From positions 23,275 through 87,274 of the forward strand of contig JANRIN010000301.1 in NCBI GenBank assembly GCA_033764965.1: 64,000 bases of DNA. Reading direction: 5' to 3'. Positions 25,279-33,856 of the stretch are shown in pieces. The notes below the pieces were generated by a model. It did not search any database. It had not been told where the DNA came from and saw only the letters and a program-made list of their open reading frames with translations. Each line of letters opens with the position of its first letter. Position 1 is the first letter of the stretch. The stretch is from JSC-12 sp033764965. Lineage in GTDB: Bacteria; Cyanobacteriota; Cyanobacteriia; Leptolyngbyales; Leptolyngbyaceae. A program made the position numbers and the translations under genes.

Positions 25279-26670
25279 CTACCCCCTCTTCTCCAGCCTT
25301 GCCATGAAGAAGCCGTCCATTTGATGTTGATGCGGCAGGACTTTGCACCATCCTTCCTGGGTTGCAAATGGAGCAGCGACAGAGTTTGAATCAGGGGGCA
25401 TGATCTGCCAGTTGGGATGGGTGTTGAGGAAGCGATCGATCTGGTGTTCGTTTTCAACTGGGTGCAGCGTGCAAGTAGCGTAGACCAAAACTCCATCCGG
25501 TTTTACCCAAGACTCAACTTGATTGAGTAATTCAGTTTGCAACTGAGCGAGTTGAGCAACACTCTCAGGAGTTTGTCGCCAGCGAGCATCAGCATGACGA
25601 TTCAGAGTTCCTAAACCAGAGCAGGGAGCGTCAAGTAACACGCGATCGGCGCGGTTCTGAAACTGACTCAAGCGACGACTATCACCAGTTTGAATCCGGA
25701 TGGATTGAAGGTGTAAGCGATCGCAATTTTGTTCCAGCTTTTTCAAGCGAGAAGGCGTTTTATCACACGCCCAAACCGTTCCGCGATCACTGATCAATTC
25801 GGCAATATGAGTCGTTTTTCCACCCGGAGCCGCGCAGGCATCCATGATTACTTCTCCGGGTTGGGGATCGAGCAAGTAACTGACCAGTTGAGCACTGCCA
25901 TCTTGCACAACCCACCAACCCATCGCAAAACCTGGTAAGGCTTGAATACTGCCAACATGATTCCCCAAGCGAAGGGCATAGGGGAGAAATGATATTCGCT
26001 GAGTTTGAACCCCAACTTGATGCAGAGCCGTTTCTACCTGTTCAACGGTCGCTTGCAGGCGATTAACCCGTAAATCGATCGATGGGGGTTCATTCATCCA
26101 CTGACACAGTTTTTCCGTTTCCGTCTGCCCAAACTGCTGCAACCAATTTTCTACAATCCAATCTGGATAGCTGTAAAAAATTCCCAGTCGTTGAATTGGA
26201 TTGTCCGGAAGAATGAGTGGATCAAACGATAGAGATGGCAGAGGCGCGATCGCATCTGTTGCTCTACTATCTTTAAGCCGCACGTATTGCCGCAATAGTC
26301 CATTCACTACTCCGGATAAACTGGCAAATCCATTTTGTTTTGCCAGTTCAACCGTAGTGTTCACTGCAGCCGATACTGGAACCTGATCCAGATAGCATAA
26401 TTGGTAGAGTCCTAAATGCAAAATCAACCGCAAATCCGGAGGTTGTTGCTGACTTTTCTTCTTTCCGAGTTGATCAATTAGCGCATCCAAAGTTCGTTGG
26501 CGGCGAATGGTGCCGTATACCAGTTCTGTGAGTAAGCGTTTGTCGATCGCACGAAGAGAATTTTGCTGAAGCATCTTATCCAGTGCCACATCCGCAAATG
26601 CTCCTCGTTGAATGGCACGCAGCGTCAGAAATGCAAGTTGTCGGGCGGGTTGAGTCACAACAAGAACCAT
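25279..26670 (-). CDS. rsmB: 16S rRNA (cytosine-5-)-methyltransferase RsmB
   Basis: 463 residues. Methylates C967 (E. coli numbering) of 16S rRNA. It has a NusB-like RNA-binding N-terminus (about 8-135, RAIDKRLLTELVYGTIRRQRTLD) and a Rossmann methyltransferase domain. The latter includes VMDACAAPGGKTTH (SAM binding, about 272), VLLDAPCSGLGTLNRHADARW (motif IV cysteine) and LVYATCTLHPVENE (motif VI catalytic cysteine). Both RCMT cysteines are present. Start ATG 26670, normal length. It is followed by a repeat-rich region and preceded by a 544-nt gap. Confidence 0.95.
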   Translation of the reverse strand: MVLVVTQPARQLAFLTLRAIQRGAFADVALDKMLQQNSLRAIDKRLLTELVYGTIRRQRTLDALIDQLGKKKSQQQPPDLRLILHLGLYQLCYLDQVPVSAAVNTTVELAKQNGFASLSGVVNGLLRQYVRLKDSRATDAIAPLPSLSFDPLILPDNPIQRLGIFYSYPDWIVENWLQQFGQTETEKLCQWMNEPPSIDLRVNRLQATVEQVETALHQVGVQTQRISFLPYALRLGNHVGSIQALPGFAMGWWVVQDGSAQLVSYLLDPQPGEVIMDACAAPGGKTTHIAELISDRGTVWACDKTPSRLKKLEQNCDRLHLQSIRIQTGDSRRLSQFQNRADRVLLDAPCSGLGTLNRHADARWRQTPESVAQLAQLQTELLNQVESWVKPDGVLVYATCTLHPVENEHQIDRFLNTHPNWQIMPPDSNSVAAPFATQEGWCKVLPHQHQMDGFFMARLEKRG

Positions 26671-27214
26671 TGGGCGATCGCAGCTTTATTAGCATAGCAA
26701 TCTTAGAAATGGATGTTATGGAGACTTCTGCTTGCTGCTGCTGGCTTACTACCTTCAGCCGAACTAGAGTCATTCTAGGTCAAGGTTGCCTACAAAATTT
26801 TGATTCGCTTTCGCAATCTCTTAAATGCGTTCTATCAATGTCACGAAATCAACAATTTCAAGATTAAACCTCAAGCTTTTTAATACAAACGAACTACTCC
26901 AAGTTAATTTCATTGTTGGTTTTCTTTACCCTAAACAGAACATGATGAGTTTGTGACAAAAAATTTGTACCTGCCTTCATTACTTCAAATGAATACAGGC
27001 ATGGATTTAGGACGACTTTTACACTTCACTGTCTACTTGAATATTTGGATAAGTGCCACGTTCAGACCAGGGTTTTATTCAGTTAACCTCATCTTGTTCC
27101 AATCCATTTGCCTTTATTTTCTAACTTTTGAGCCAATGAATTAGAAAGTTGTATCCAAGTCAAGAGTTTGGGCATAAAATTGTTTAGATACAACTCACTC
27201 TAAGGTGATAAAAA
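26671..27214. other. 544-nt gene-free region between divergent rsmB and the HTH/H1-like gene
   Basis: AT-rich with short non-conserved frames only. The last 70 nt carry an 8-bp inverted repeat, GTTGTATC (27148-27155) and GATACAAC (27187-27194), with TAAAAT-type -10 sequences between the arms. That is a possible operator for the downstream gene. Confidence 0.45.
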
Positions 27215-27829
27215 ATGGCGGCAGTAACAACTAAGCGACCGAAAGCTTCAGCAGTGAAACAAGCTTCAATCAAAGATACAAATGCTTTTCTGCAATCCTT
27301 ACCTGAAAAACCCAAAGAAGACTTGTCCTTGAGGGAAGCGGTTGAGCAAATGCGTGATTCTGTGCGGGGAGCCTTAGCAAAGGGCTACACCTATCAAGAA
27401 TTAGCTGCAATGCTCACAGAAAAAGGAATCAGAATCAGTGCGTTTACGCTGAAAAACTATGTTCCTTCTGGTCGCCGACGCAGCACAAAAGAACAGGTAG
27501 ACAAAGTTGCACCTAAGCGGGGGCGGAAGTCGAAAGCAGAGGTTGGAGAGATTGCAGTAGCTTCCTTGGAGGCATCGAAAGAACCCTCTGGAACTCATTC
27601 AAAAAATGGCACAGCACCCGTTGCAGCATCTAAGGAGAAGGCTCCTAAAGCACCAGCAAAAGCTCCGCGCGGTAGAGGTAAGGCAACCACAGCAGCCAAG
27701 GCTAAAAGTGGAAGTGAAGCAGAGGCAACAGTAAAACAGCCTGCAACCAGACGAAGACGTTCCACCACGGTGGCTACGGCTGACAGCAAGCCCACCACGA
27801 CTAGAGGGCGTAAAAAGGCAGGAGCTTGA
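27215..27829 (+). CDS. helix-turn-helix protein with basic histone-H1-like tail
   Basis: 204 residues. Residues 20-85 are a folded region (LSLREAVEQMRDSVRGALA, then GYTYQELAAMLTEKGIRISAFTLKNYV), which reads as a helix-turn-helix. From about 85 to the end the protein is low-complexity, rich in Lys, Ala, Arg, Thr and Pro. It has AT-hook-like units KRGRKSK, PRGRGK and TRGRKK. A DNA-compacting or nucleoid-associated role is inferred from this composition; no such role is established for it. The N-terminal part also resembles proteins annotated as MobC-like. ATG 27215, with AAGGTG upstream. Confidence 0.72.
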   Translation: MAAVTTKRPKASAVKQASIKDTNAFLQSLPEKPKEDLSLREAVEQMRDSVRGALAKGYTYQELAAMLTEKGIRISAFTLKNYVPSGRRRSTKEQVDKVAPKRGRKSKAEVGEIAVASLEASKEPSGTHSKNGTAPVAASKEKAPKAPAKAPRGRGKATTAAKAKSGSEAEATVKQPATRRRRSTTVATADSKPTTTRGRKKAGA

Positions 27830-27982
27830 TAGTCTGCGATGACTGGCACTCATCAAGAATCCGTTATGCTAAATCAAGCTACGTTGAACCTGGCGAAAGC
27901 GTAGTAAGTTATCTCGCTTCTGTAACCTGAGACTCGCAAGGTTATTTGTTACGCTTCGCTGATGATCTGGCTAACGTGCTGC

Positions 27983-29434
27983 CTACAGGGTGCCAAATCC
28001 TTTTTTCTTCTTCTCTTTCTTCTTTTTCTTGGGGGTTCCTCCGGGTTGACCACGCCATCCGGGTTGTGCGCCGCCATAGGGGTTACCCATTGGGTTCATA
28101 CCACCCGCTCCTGCCATTCCGGGCATCCCGGGAAATTGTCCCTTGCCCATCATTTGCATCATGTTTCGCATCTTTTGGAACTTGTTGACCAGATCACTAA
28201 CGTCTGCCTCGCTAAAGCCAGATCCACGCGCGATGCGGCGACGGCGACTGGGAGAACTTGCCAACAAATCAGGATTCTTCCGTTCTTCGATCGTCATGGA
28301 ATTAATCATAGATTCAGCTTTCTTCAACTCAGATTCACCCTTCTCCAGTTGATCGCCGCTGATTTTGTTCATCCCCGGAATTAGCTTCATGATGCCGCCG
28401 AGGGAACCCATTGTTTTGAGCAGGCGGGTTTGCTTCAGGAAGTCTGTGAAGTCGAATTTAGCAGTGAGAATTTTCTCCTGCATCTTTTCAGCTTCGGCGA
28501 AGTCCACTTCTTCCCGCGCTTTTTCCACCAGAGTCAGCACGTCTCCCATGCCTAAAATGCGGGATGCCATGCGATCGGGATAGAAAGGTTGTAGCGCTTC
28601 GACTTTTTCACCCGTTCCAATAAATTTAATGGGCTGTCCTGAGATTTGCCGAACCGACAATGCCGCACCGCCACGGGTGTCTCCGTCCATCTTGGTCAGA
28701 ATTGCGCCTGTAATACCGATCTGTTCATGGAATGTGCGCGTCAGGTTTGCGGCTTCTTGCCCCGTCATGGCATCCACCACCAGCAGCACTTCGTGGGGTT
28801 GAACGGTTTGCTTAATCTGTGCCAGTTCTGCCATCATGTCCTGGTCGATTTGTAACCGACCCGCCGTGTCAATAATGACGGTGTTAATTCCTTCGGCTTT
28901 GGCTTGCTCTACACCCTGACGGGCAATTTCAACCGGATTGGCATCTTTGCCTAATTCAAAAACAGGAACATCAATTTGCTTGCCTAGAGTGATTAATTGA
29001 TCGATCGCCGCTGGGCGATAGACATCCGTTGCCACAAGTAAGGTGGTGCGGTTTTCTTTTCGCAGGTGCAGCGCCAATTTTGCCGTTGCGGTTGTTTTCC
29101 CGGTTCCCTGCAAGCCCGCCATCAGGACGATCGTCGGAGCTGGCTCCACTTCAGCCAGAGGCGCATTCGTCTCTCCCATCACCTGAAGCAGTTCGTTATA
29201 AACAATTTCGATGAATTGTTGATCTGGACGAACGCCTTTGATCACCTCAGCGCCCTGTGCCCTGGTTTCAACTTCTGCCACAAAGTCTTTAACAACCTGG
29301 AGATTGACATCTGCCTCCAACAAGGCACGGCGGACTTCTCGCACGGCTTCTTTGACGTTGGATTCGGAGATTTTGTCCTGACCTCGCAGGGTTTTCCAGG
29401 CAGACTCTAGACGATCGGAAAGCGCTTCAAACAT
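27983..29434 (-). CDS. ffh: signal recognition particle protein Ffh
   Basis: GTPase of the SRP that binds 4.5S RNA and signal peptides for co-translational targeting, including thylakoid and plasma membrane proteins. 483 residues with an N domain (1-85), G domain (GLQGTGKTTATAKLA, about 109-123; DTAGRL; TKMDGDTRGGAAL) and a methionine-rich M domain (from about 300, MGSLGGIMKLIPGM) with the RNA-binding SPSRRRRIARGSG motif. The tail ends in a Lys-rich KKKKKEKKKKGFGTL. ATG 29434. Confidence 0.98.
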   Translation of the reverse strand: MFEALSDRLESAWKTLRGQDKISESNVKEAVREVRRALLEADVNLQVVKDFVAEVETRAQGAEVIKGVRPDQQFIEIVYNELLQVMGETNAPLAEVEPAPTIVLMAGLQGTGKTTATAKLALHLRKENRTTLLVATDVYRPAAIDQLITLGKQIDVPVFELGKDANPVEIARQGVEQAKAEGINTVIIDTAGRLQIDQDMMAELAQIKQTVQPHEVLLVVDAMTGQEAANLTRTFHEQIGITGAILTKMDGDTRGGAALSVRQISGQPIKFIGTGEKVEALQPFYPDRMASRILGMGDVLTLVEKAREEVDFAEAEKMQEKILTAKFDFTDFLKQTRLLKTMGSLGGIMKLIPGMNKISGDQLEKGESELKKAESMINSMTIEERKNPDLLASSPSRRRRIARGSGFSEADVSDLVNKFQKMRNMMQMMGKGQFPGMPGMAGAGGMNPMGNPYGGAQPGWRGQPGGTPKKKKKEKKKKGFGTL

Positions 29435-29674
29435 AGTAGGTAAAGTTCGGTAGGGGATGGGGTTGCAACCTTGGCTGGTTCAACAGATAGTAACTTACAA
29501 GTTTACAATCACTTTCCTCCTAGATTAACGTGTTGCAAGGTGTGACAGGGCGAAGCAAGTTTAACCCCCACTTTTGAGTGATTTTCCTTGATTTGTCCGA
29601 ATCCCGCAGCGTCCCGAATGTTTTCATTCATGACTTGACGTTGATTTCATTTATTTGAAGAGGAACAATAAGTC

Positions 29675-32074
29675 ATGGGTGTCACTCTACAAAAGCAAAT
29701 CTGTTCCGGCGATCGTCAACTTCTTACAGCTCCTCCTGCAATGAATAGCCATCAATCTGCTCTGTTCTCGGAGATCAAAGATTCGCTAAACAATATGCCT
29801 GATCAACGGAAGGCAGAGGAGTTCGATTGGTTGCAGATGCAAGCATCGCTCCAAACGCTGCAAGCCCAGCTACCAGACTCTCCCGAACTGCACCAACTGC
29901 AAGCATGGATTGACCACCTAGCCTGGTTCTCAACTTTTCATCAAACCAGCCAGTTATTGATTGCGGTGATCGATCCCCTGAGTTTAACCTTGCAATATGC
30001 CAACGAATACTGCTGTCAATTGCTGAACATTGCATCGGTTGCCAACGCCTCACCAGACGCGCCCACACCTTATTTGAGACCCCTCTTAAAACAGCTTCTT
30101 TCAGAAAACGATTACGCTGCGGTGTTGCAACTCTACCGCCGCCATCTATTCCATTTTCTGCTGCAACAGCTATATCAGGTTGATCCCAGTAGTTGCCGTT
30201 TGTTGGAAACACCCGCAATGGTTGCACTACCCAGTCCCCACCACACAGAACCTCGATATGTGGAATTTTGGCTACGCTCTCAAGATCTGCACATTACGCG
30301 CCTCAATCTTGAGGTGGACGAGTTTGCAGAATTGAATCTGCCTGACCTCTCGCCGGAACAGTGGGCGATGAAATTAGCAGACCCAGAGCAGCTAGGTGAA
30401 CTAGAGCAGCGCTTTTGTTTATCGAATTATCGGGTTGAGGGGCGGTTACTGCTGGAAGGATTAGATGTAACCGTGCGAGAAACGATCCACCGCATCACGC
30501 AATTGCTCATCGATCGCGACTCAATTTTGCACGCTCACAAATTTCGGCAAGTCAACCGCCAGTTGAGATCGCTGTTTCGCACCGATCTCACCATTATTCT
30601 CACGGTCGAAAAAGATCAAATTCGGTTATTCATGGGTAGCGTGAAGCACGACATCGACACAACCACTTACCCCCTGGCAATGATCGAAGGTTCCCATGTG
30701 ATGCGGGCGCTGAATTCAAACCAGGTGCTGGCAATCCGGGATCTCGCCCTCGACACTCGCACGGATATAGGCAGACAACTGCTGCAAAAAGGGGTGCGAT
30801 CGCTGCTGCTGATTCCATTGATTACTCAACCCCTCTCCCGCCGTCATGAAGCCACACCGCAATCTCAAATAGTGGGCTTAGTTGGATTGATGAGCGATCG
30901 ACCAAATCACTTTGATGGGTTGGATTGTGCCCATGCCAAGCAATTGATCCCCGCCTTCACTCGCGCCTTGACTTCTGCTCAACGCCAACTGGTGCAACAG
31001 CGTTTTATTACCAATATTCACCCCGCTGTTGAATGGCGGTTTTTGCAAGAAGCTGAACGCCGTAGTTTAGGGTTGCCAGCGGAACCGATCGTCTTTAATC
31101 AGGTCTATCCTTTATACGGAATTTCTGATATTCGTGGTTCATCCGAAGCTCGTAACATTGCCATTCAGTCGGATTTGCTGGCTCAGTTGCGGCTAGGTTT
31201 AGCGGTGGTGCAAGCGGTGTGCCAAGCCGAGTCAGGCGCTCTAGCTCAACAGCTACAACTGGATTTACTGGAGCGAATGCAGCGATTAGAAGAAAAAATC
31301 ACTGTGGATGCGGAAGTGACAGAACTTCGCTATCTGAACAACCATTTGGAAGCTTATTTTGACTACTTTTCTCAATGTGGCGAGGCAGCGATCGCGGCAA
31401 TCCAAGCCTACCGAGATGCCTGCAATAACGAGCATGACTGTGTATACACTGCCCGTGCCGAGTATGACCAGGCGATCGGACAAATCAACGCCCTCCTGCG
31501 AGAAACCTGGGAACGCTGGCAACAACGGATGCAACAAATCACGCCCCACTACTGCGACATTGAAACGACGGATGGAATTGACCACATGATCTACGCGGGA
31601 CAATCCATCGATCCCAAATTTGGTAAATTTCAGCTTCGCAGTTTGCGCTACGAGCAACTTCGTGCGTTGTGTGACTGTGCGCGGATGGCGTTTCGGGTGC
31701 AGGCAGAAACTCAAAGCAAACTGCAAGTCACTCACTTACTACTGGTGCAAGATTCCACAGTGGACATCTTCCACGACGAAACCACCGAAAAACTGTTTGA
31801 TGTGCGCGGCACTCGCGATACCCGGTACGAAATTGTGAAAAAGCGGATTGATAAAGCGATCGATGAGCAAACTCAAACCCGTATTACCCAACCGGGAATG
31901 ATAACGCTAGTATACTCAACCTCTGAGGAGCTAGAAGAATATCAGCAATATCTGCATTACCTGATGCGAGAAAACCTGATTGGTGATGAAGTTACCCACG
32001 GCACTGTTGAGCCTCTCCAGGGCGTAACAGGACTCAAGTTTGTTCGAGTTCAAGTATTGCCGGAGACAACCTAA
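29675..32074 (+). CDS. large PAS/GAF-domain protein of unknown output
   Basis: 799 residues, cytosolic. The N-terminal 90 residues are helical. A PAS-like segment (92-125, AVIDPLSLTLQYANEYCCQLL) is followed by a GAF domain (about 270-440) with ending IVGLVGLMSDRPNHFD. After it is a conserved stretch IVFNQVYPLYGISDIRGSSEARN (473-495), then a long helical C-terminus to 799 without histidine kinase, GGDEF, EAL, phosphatase or HTH signature. The YPLYG-DIRGSSEARN phrase recurs in GAF proteins of cyanobacteria and Bacteroidetes, in my memory, but its role is unknown. Ligand and partners cannot be deduced. Confidence 0.8.
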   Translation: MGVTLQKQICSGDRQLLTAPPAMNSHQSALFSEIKDSLNNMPDQRKAEEFDWLQMQASLQTLQAQLPDSPELHQLQAWIDHLAWFSTFHQTSQLLIAVIDPLSLTLQYANEYCCQLLNIASVANASPDAPTPYLRPLLKQLLSENDYAAVLQLYRRHLFHFLLQQLYQVDPSSCRLLETPAMVALPSPHHTEPRYVEFWLRSQDLHITRLNLEVDEFAELNLPDLSPEQWAMKLADPEQLGELEQRFCLSNYRVEGRLLLEGLDVTVRETIHRITQLLIDRDSILHAHKFRQVNRQLRSLFRTDLTIILTVEKDQIRLFMGSVKHDIDTTTYPLAMIEGSHVMRALNSNQVLAIRDLALDTRTDIGRQLLQKGVRSLLLIPLITQPLSRRHEATPQSQIVGLVGLMSDRPNHFDGLDCAHAKQLIPAFTRALTSAQRQLVQQRFITNIHPAVEWRFLQEAERRSLGLPAEPIVFNQVYPLYGISDIRGSSEARNIAIQSDLLAQLRLGLAVVQAVCQAESGALAQQLQLDLLERMQRLEEKITVDAEVTELRYLNNHLEAYFDYFSQCGEAAIAAIQAYRDACNNEHDCVYTARAEYDQAIGQINALLRETWERWQQRMQQITPHYCDIETTDGIDHMIYAGQSIDPKFGKFQLRSLRYEQLRALCDCARMAFRVQAETQSKLQVTHLLLVQDSTVDIFHDETTEKLFDVRGTRDTRYEIVKKRIDKAIDEQTQTRITQPGMITLVYSTSEELEEYQQYLHYLMRENLIGDEVTHGTVEPLQGVTGLKFVRVQVLPETT

Positions 32075-32084
32075 CAGTTTCAGT

Positions 32085-32120
32085 GGTTGTAGGGAAGACA
32101 CGGACAGCTTCCCTACAACC
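32085..32120. terminator. bidirectional hairpin between convergent genes
   Basis: A perfect 13-bp stem (GGTTGTAGGGAAG at 32085-32097, CTTCCCTACAACC at 32108-32120) with a 10-nt loop lies between the GAF-protein stop (32074) and the convergent HLIP stop (32129). There is no strong T-tract on either side. Confidence 0.65.
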
Positions 32121-32128
32121 ATCAATCG

Positions 32129-32299
32129 TTAACCCAAGCCCAACCAGGACAGTAATCCTTGCCCAGTGGCATACTCGATCGCCAGAGCCAAAGCAAAGCC
32201 AATCATTGCTGCACGACCGTTGAGACGTTCAGCATATTCATTAAAGCCAAACTTTGGCTCAGACACTTTGGGTGAAACAGTGGGCTGCTGTTGAGTCAT
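32129..32299 (-). CDS. high-light-inducible protein (CAB/ELIP/HLIP family)
   Basis: 56 residues from ATG 32299; an in-frame extension to 32368 lacks family support, and GAGGTAAAAGG lies just upstream of this ATG. The signature FGFNEYAERLNGRAAMIGFALALAIEYATGQG gives one helix with the ExxNxRxAM chlorophyll/carotenoid-binding motif. HLIPs bind chlorophyll a and beta-carotene and quench energy at PSII assembly intermediates and chlorophyll synthase in thylakoids. This fits with the Psb35-like gene 8 kb upstream. No clear regulatory box was identified. Confidence 0.96.
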   Translation of the reverse strand: MTQQQPTVSPKVSEPKFGFNEYAERLNGRAAMIGFALALAIEYATGQGLLSWLGLG

Positions 32300-32673
32300 A
32301 CCTTTTACCTCATTGATGCAAACGCTTTGCTGAAAAGAAGAAGAACGTAAACGCGACCAGTCCAACACGACCCCTGAGCATTTGCCGCAAAATATTCGTT
32401 ACATTTCTTCATCTTGTTCACTATTGTAGAAACAAATCGAGTCTCGTCAATCATTTAGCTCAACGGAAACCCGTATTAATCGGTACGGGCACCTTGACCC
32501 AAATTCACTCCTGCGATTGCTCTCATGCCGATTCAGACGCGGTAGATTAATAGAGGAATCCCAATTTATAACTCTTAACAAAAGGGTAAGGATTCCTGAA
32601 CACCTCACTCAAGCTTGTAGAGTAGAAGCTACATTACAAAGCTTGAGTAAAACGTCTGGGTAGGCACTGTCTT
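32300..32673. other. 374-nt gene-free region between divergent HLIP and DUF1517 genes
   Basis: It contains the two promoters. One HLR1-like half-site (GTTACATT, 32398-32405) is visible but its partner is poor. No repeat or frame is supported. TAAAGGG-like and A-rich patches near 32580 do not make a convincing promoter. Confidence 0.45.
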
Positions 32674-33651
32674 ATGTATAAAACGCTGATTTCACATCTC
32701 AAGTCATGGCTAAAGCCGCTACTTGCTCTAGCCTTAGTCCTTACATTAACTCTGGGTCATGCCAACGATGCTCTAGCTGCGAGTGCTGGGGGGGGGCGAA
32801 TTGGGGGTGGGTCTTTCCGCGCTCCGATGCCCAGCCGCACTTACACTGCACCCCGCACCTACGCGCCTCCCGGCGGTGGCTACTACCCAGGTGGGGGTGG
32901 GATTGGGATGCCGTTTGTGTTCCCTCCGTTCTTTTTCTGGGGTGGCGGCGGCAGTTTGCTGACGCTCCTAGTCTTCTTTGCGGTTGCCAGTTTTCTAGTG
33001 CAAACTTTTCGTCGCACTCGGAACGATGACAGCCTGGGTTATGACTCCGTCAGCAACCCCACCATTAGCGTATCCCGCTTGCAGGTTGGCTTACTGGCAA
33101 ATGCACGAGAGCTGCAAGCAGATCTCAACAAGTTGGCAATGTCAGCAAACACTGGCTCCTCTGCAGGATTAGCTCAAGTTTTGCAAGAAACAACCCTGGC
33201 ATTGTTGCGCCATCCTGAATATTGGACTCACGCCAACGCCAATGTTCAACAGGCTCGTTTGGCAAGTGCAGAGGCAGAGTTCAATCGTCTGGTGCTGGCA
33301 GAACGCAGCAAGTTTAGTCGGGAAACTCTTTCTAACGTCAATAATCAGTTGCGCCAAGCTCCGATCGATGCGGTTTTGGTCGGCAATGAGGATGGTGGCG
33401 CTCTAACGACTCAACCTTTGGCGGATCCAGGCGAGTACATCGTAGTGAGTCTGCTGGTTGGTAGCCAGGGTGCTTTGAAACTGCCAGCCATCAATTCCTC
33501 AGAGGATTTACGTCAGGCACTAGGCATCTTGGGTGGCATCTCCAGCGATCGCCTGTTAGCCCTGGAAATTCTCTGGACACCCCAAGCAGAAGGAGATGTT
33601 CTAACGCGCGATGATCTTGTGGTTGAGTATCCTCACCTGAAGCTGATCTAG
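32674..33651 (+). CDS. DUF1517 membrane/secreted protein
   Basis: 325 residues. There is a signal peptide (about 1-35, LLALALVLTLTLGHANDALA), then a Gly/Pro/Tyr-rich stretch (38-80, GGGRIGGGSFRAPMPSRTY). A membrane segment (about 92-112, LLTLLVFFAVASFLVQTF) leads to a globular C-terminal domain of the DUF1517 family (125-325). The family is conserved in cyanobacteria and plants (thylakoid proteins) without known function. It ends at a clear terminator (33680-33709). Confidence 0.9.
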   Translation: MYKTLISHLKSWLKPLLALALVLTLTLGHANDALAASAGGGRIGGGSFRAPMPSRTYTAPRTYAPPGGGYYPGGGGIGMPFVFPPFFFWGGGGSLLTLLVFFAVASFLVQTFRRTRNDDSLGYDSVSNPTISVSRLQVGLLANARELQADLNKLAMSANTGSSAGLAQVLQETTLALLRHPEYWTHANANVQQARLASAEAEFNRLVLAERSKFSRETLSNVNNQLRQAPIDAVLVGNEDGGALTTQPLADPGEYIVVSLLVGSQGALKLPAINSSEDLRQALGILGGISSDRLLALEILWTPQAEGDVLTRDDLVVEYPHLKLI

Positions 33652-33679
33652 CTCTTTGCCTGAATTTAAGGCTTTCCAG

Positions 33680-33709
33680 AAAAGAGGTCGCGATCGTGAC
33701 CTCTTTTTT
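33680..33709 (+). terminator. factor-independent terminator of the DUF1517 gene
   Basis: A 10-bp stem (AAAAGAGGTC/GACCTCTTTT) encloses the loop GCGATCGT, a HIP1-like core, and runs into TTTTTT. It lies 29 nt after the stop codon. Confidence 0.85.
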
Positions 33710-33763
33710 ACGTCACAGCATTCTGGACATTAGGGCAAAACTTGACACAATCTTTATCGATCG

Positions 33764-33802
33764 CAACACAGCCTCAATTCAATTTGAACTGAGGCTGTGT
33801 TG
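33764..33802. other. long perfect hairpin in the leader of the first glycosyltransferase
   Basis: A 13-bp exact stem (CAACACAGCCTCA/TGAGGCTGTGTTG) encloses a second small hairpin (TTCA-ATT-TGAA). It begins 55 nt after the previous terminator and ends 54 nt before the start at 33857. No T-tract follows. It could be a leader hairpin, a second terminator or a binding site. Confidence 0.55.
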
Positions 33803-33856
33803 TACTAAAAGCGAGGGAACACTAATCGAAGCATTCATCATATCTGGGAGGTGGGC

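Noticed and set aside
26953..27144. 63-codon plus-strand frame in the gap before the H1-like gene
   Set aside because: Composition is that of translated AT-rich DNA, no ribosome site, no family; several such frames occur in the gap.
32398..32415. HLR1 site for the HLIP gene
   Set aside because: Only one half-site is good (GTTACATT); the second matches poorly and the orientation is opposite to the gene.
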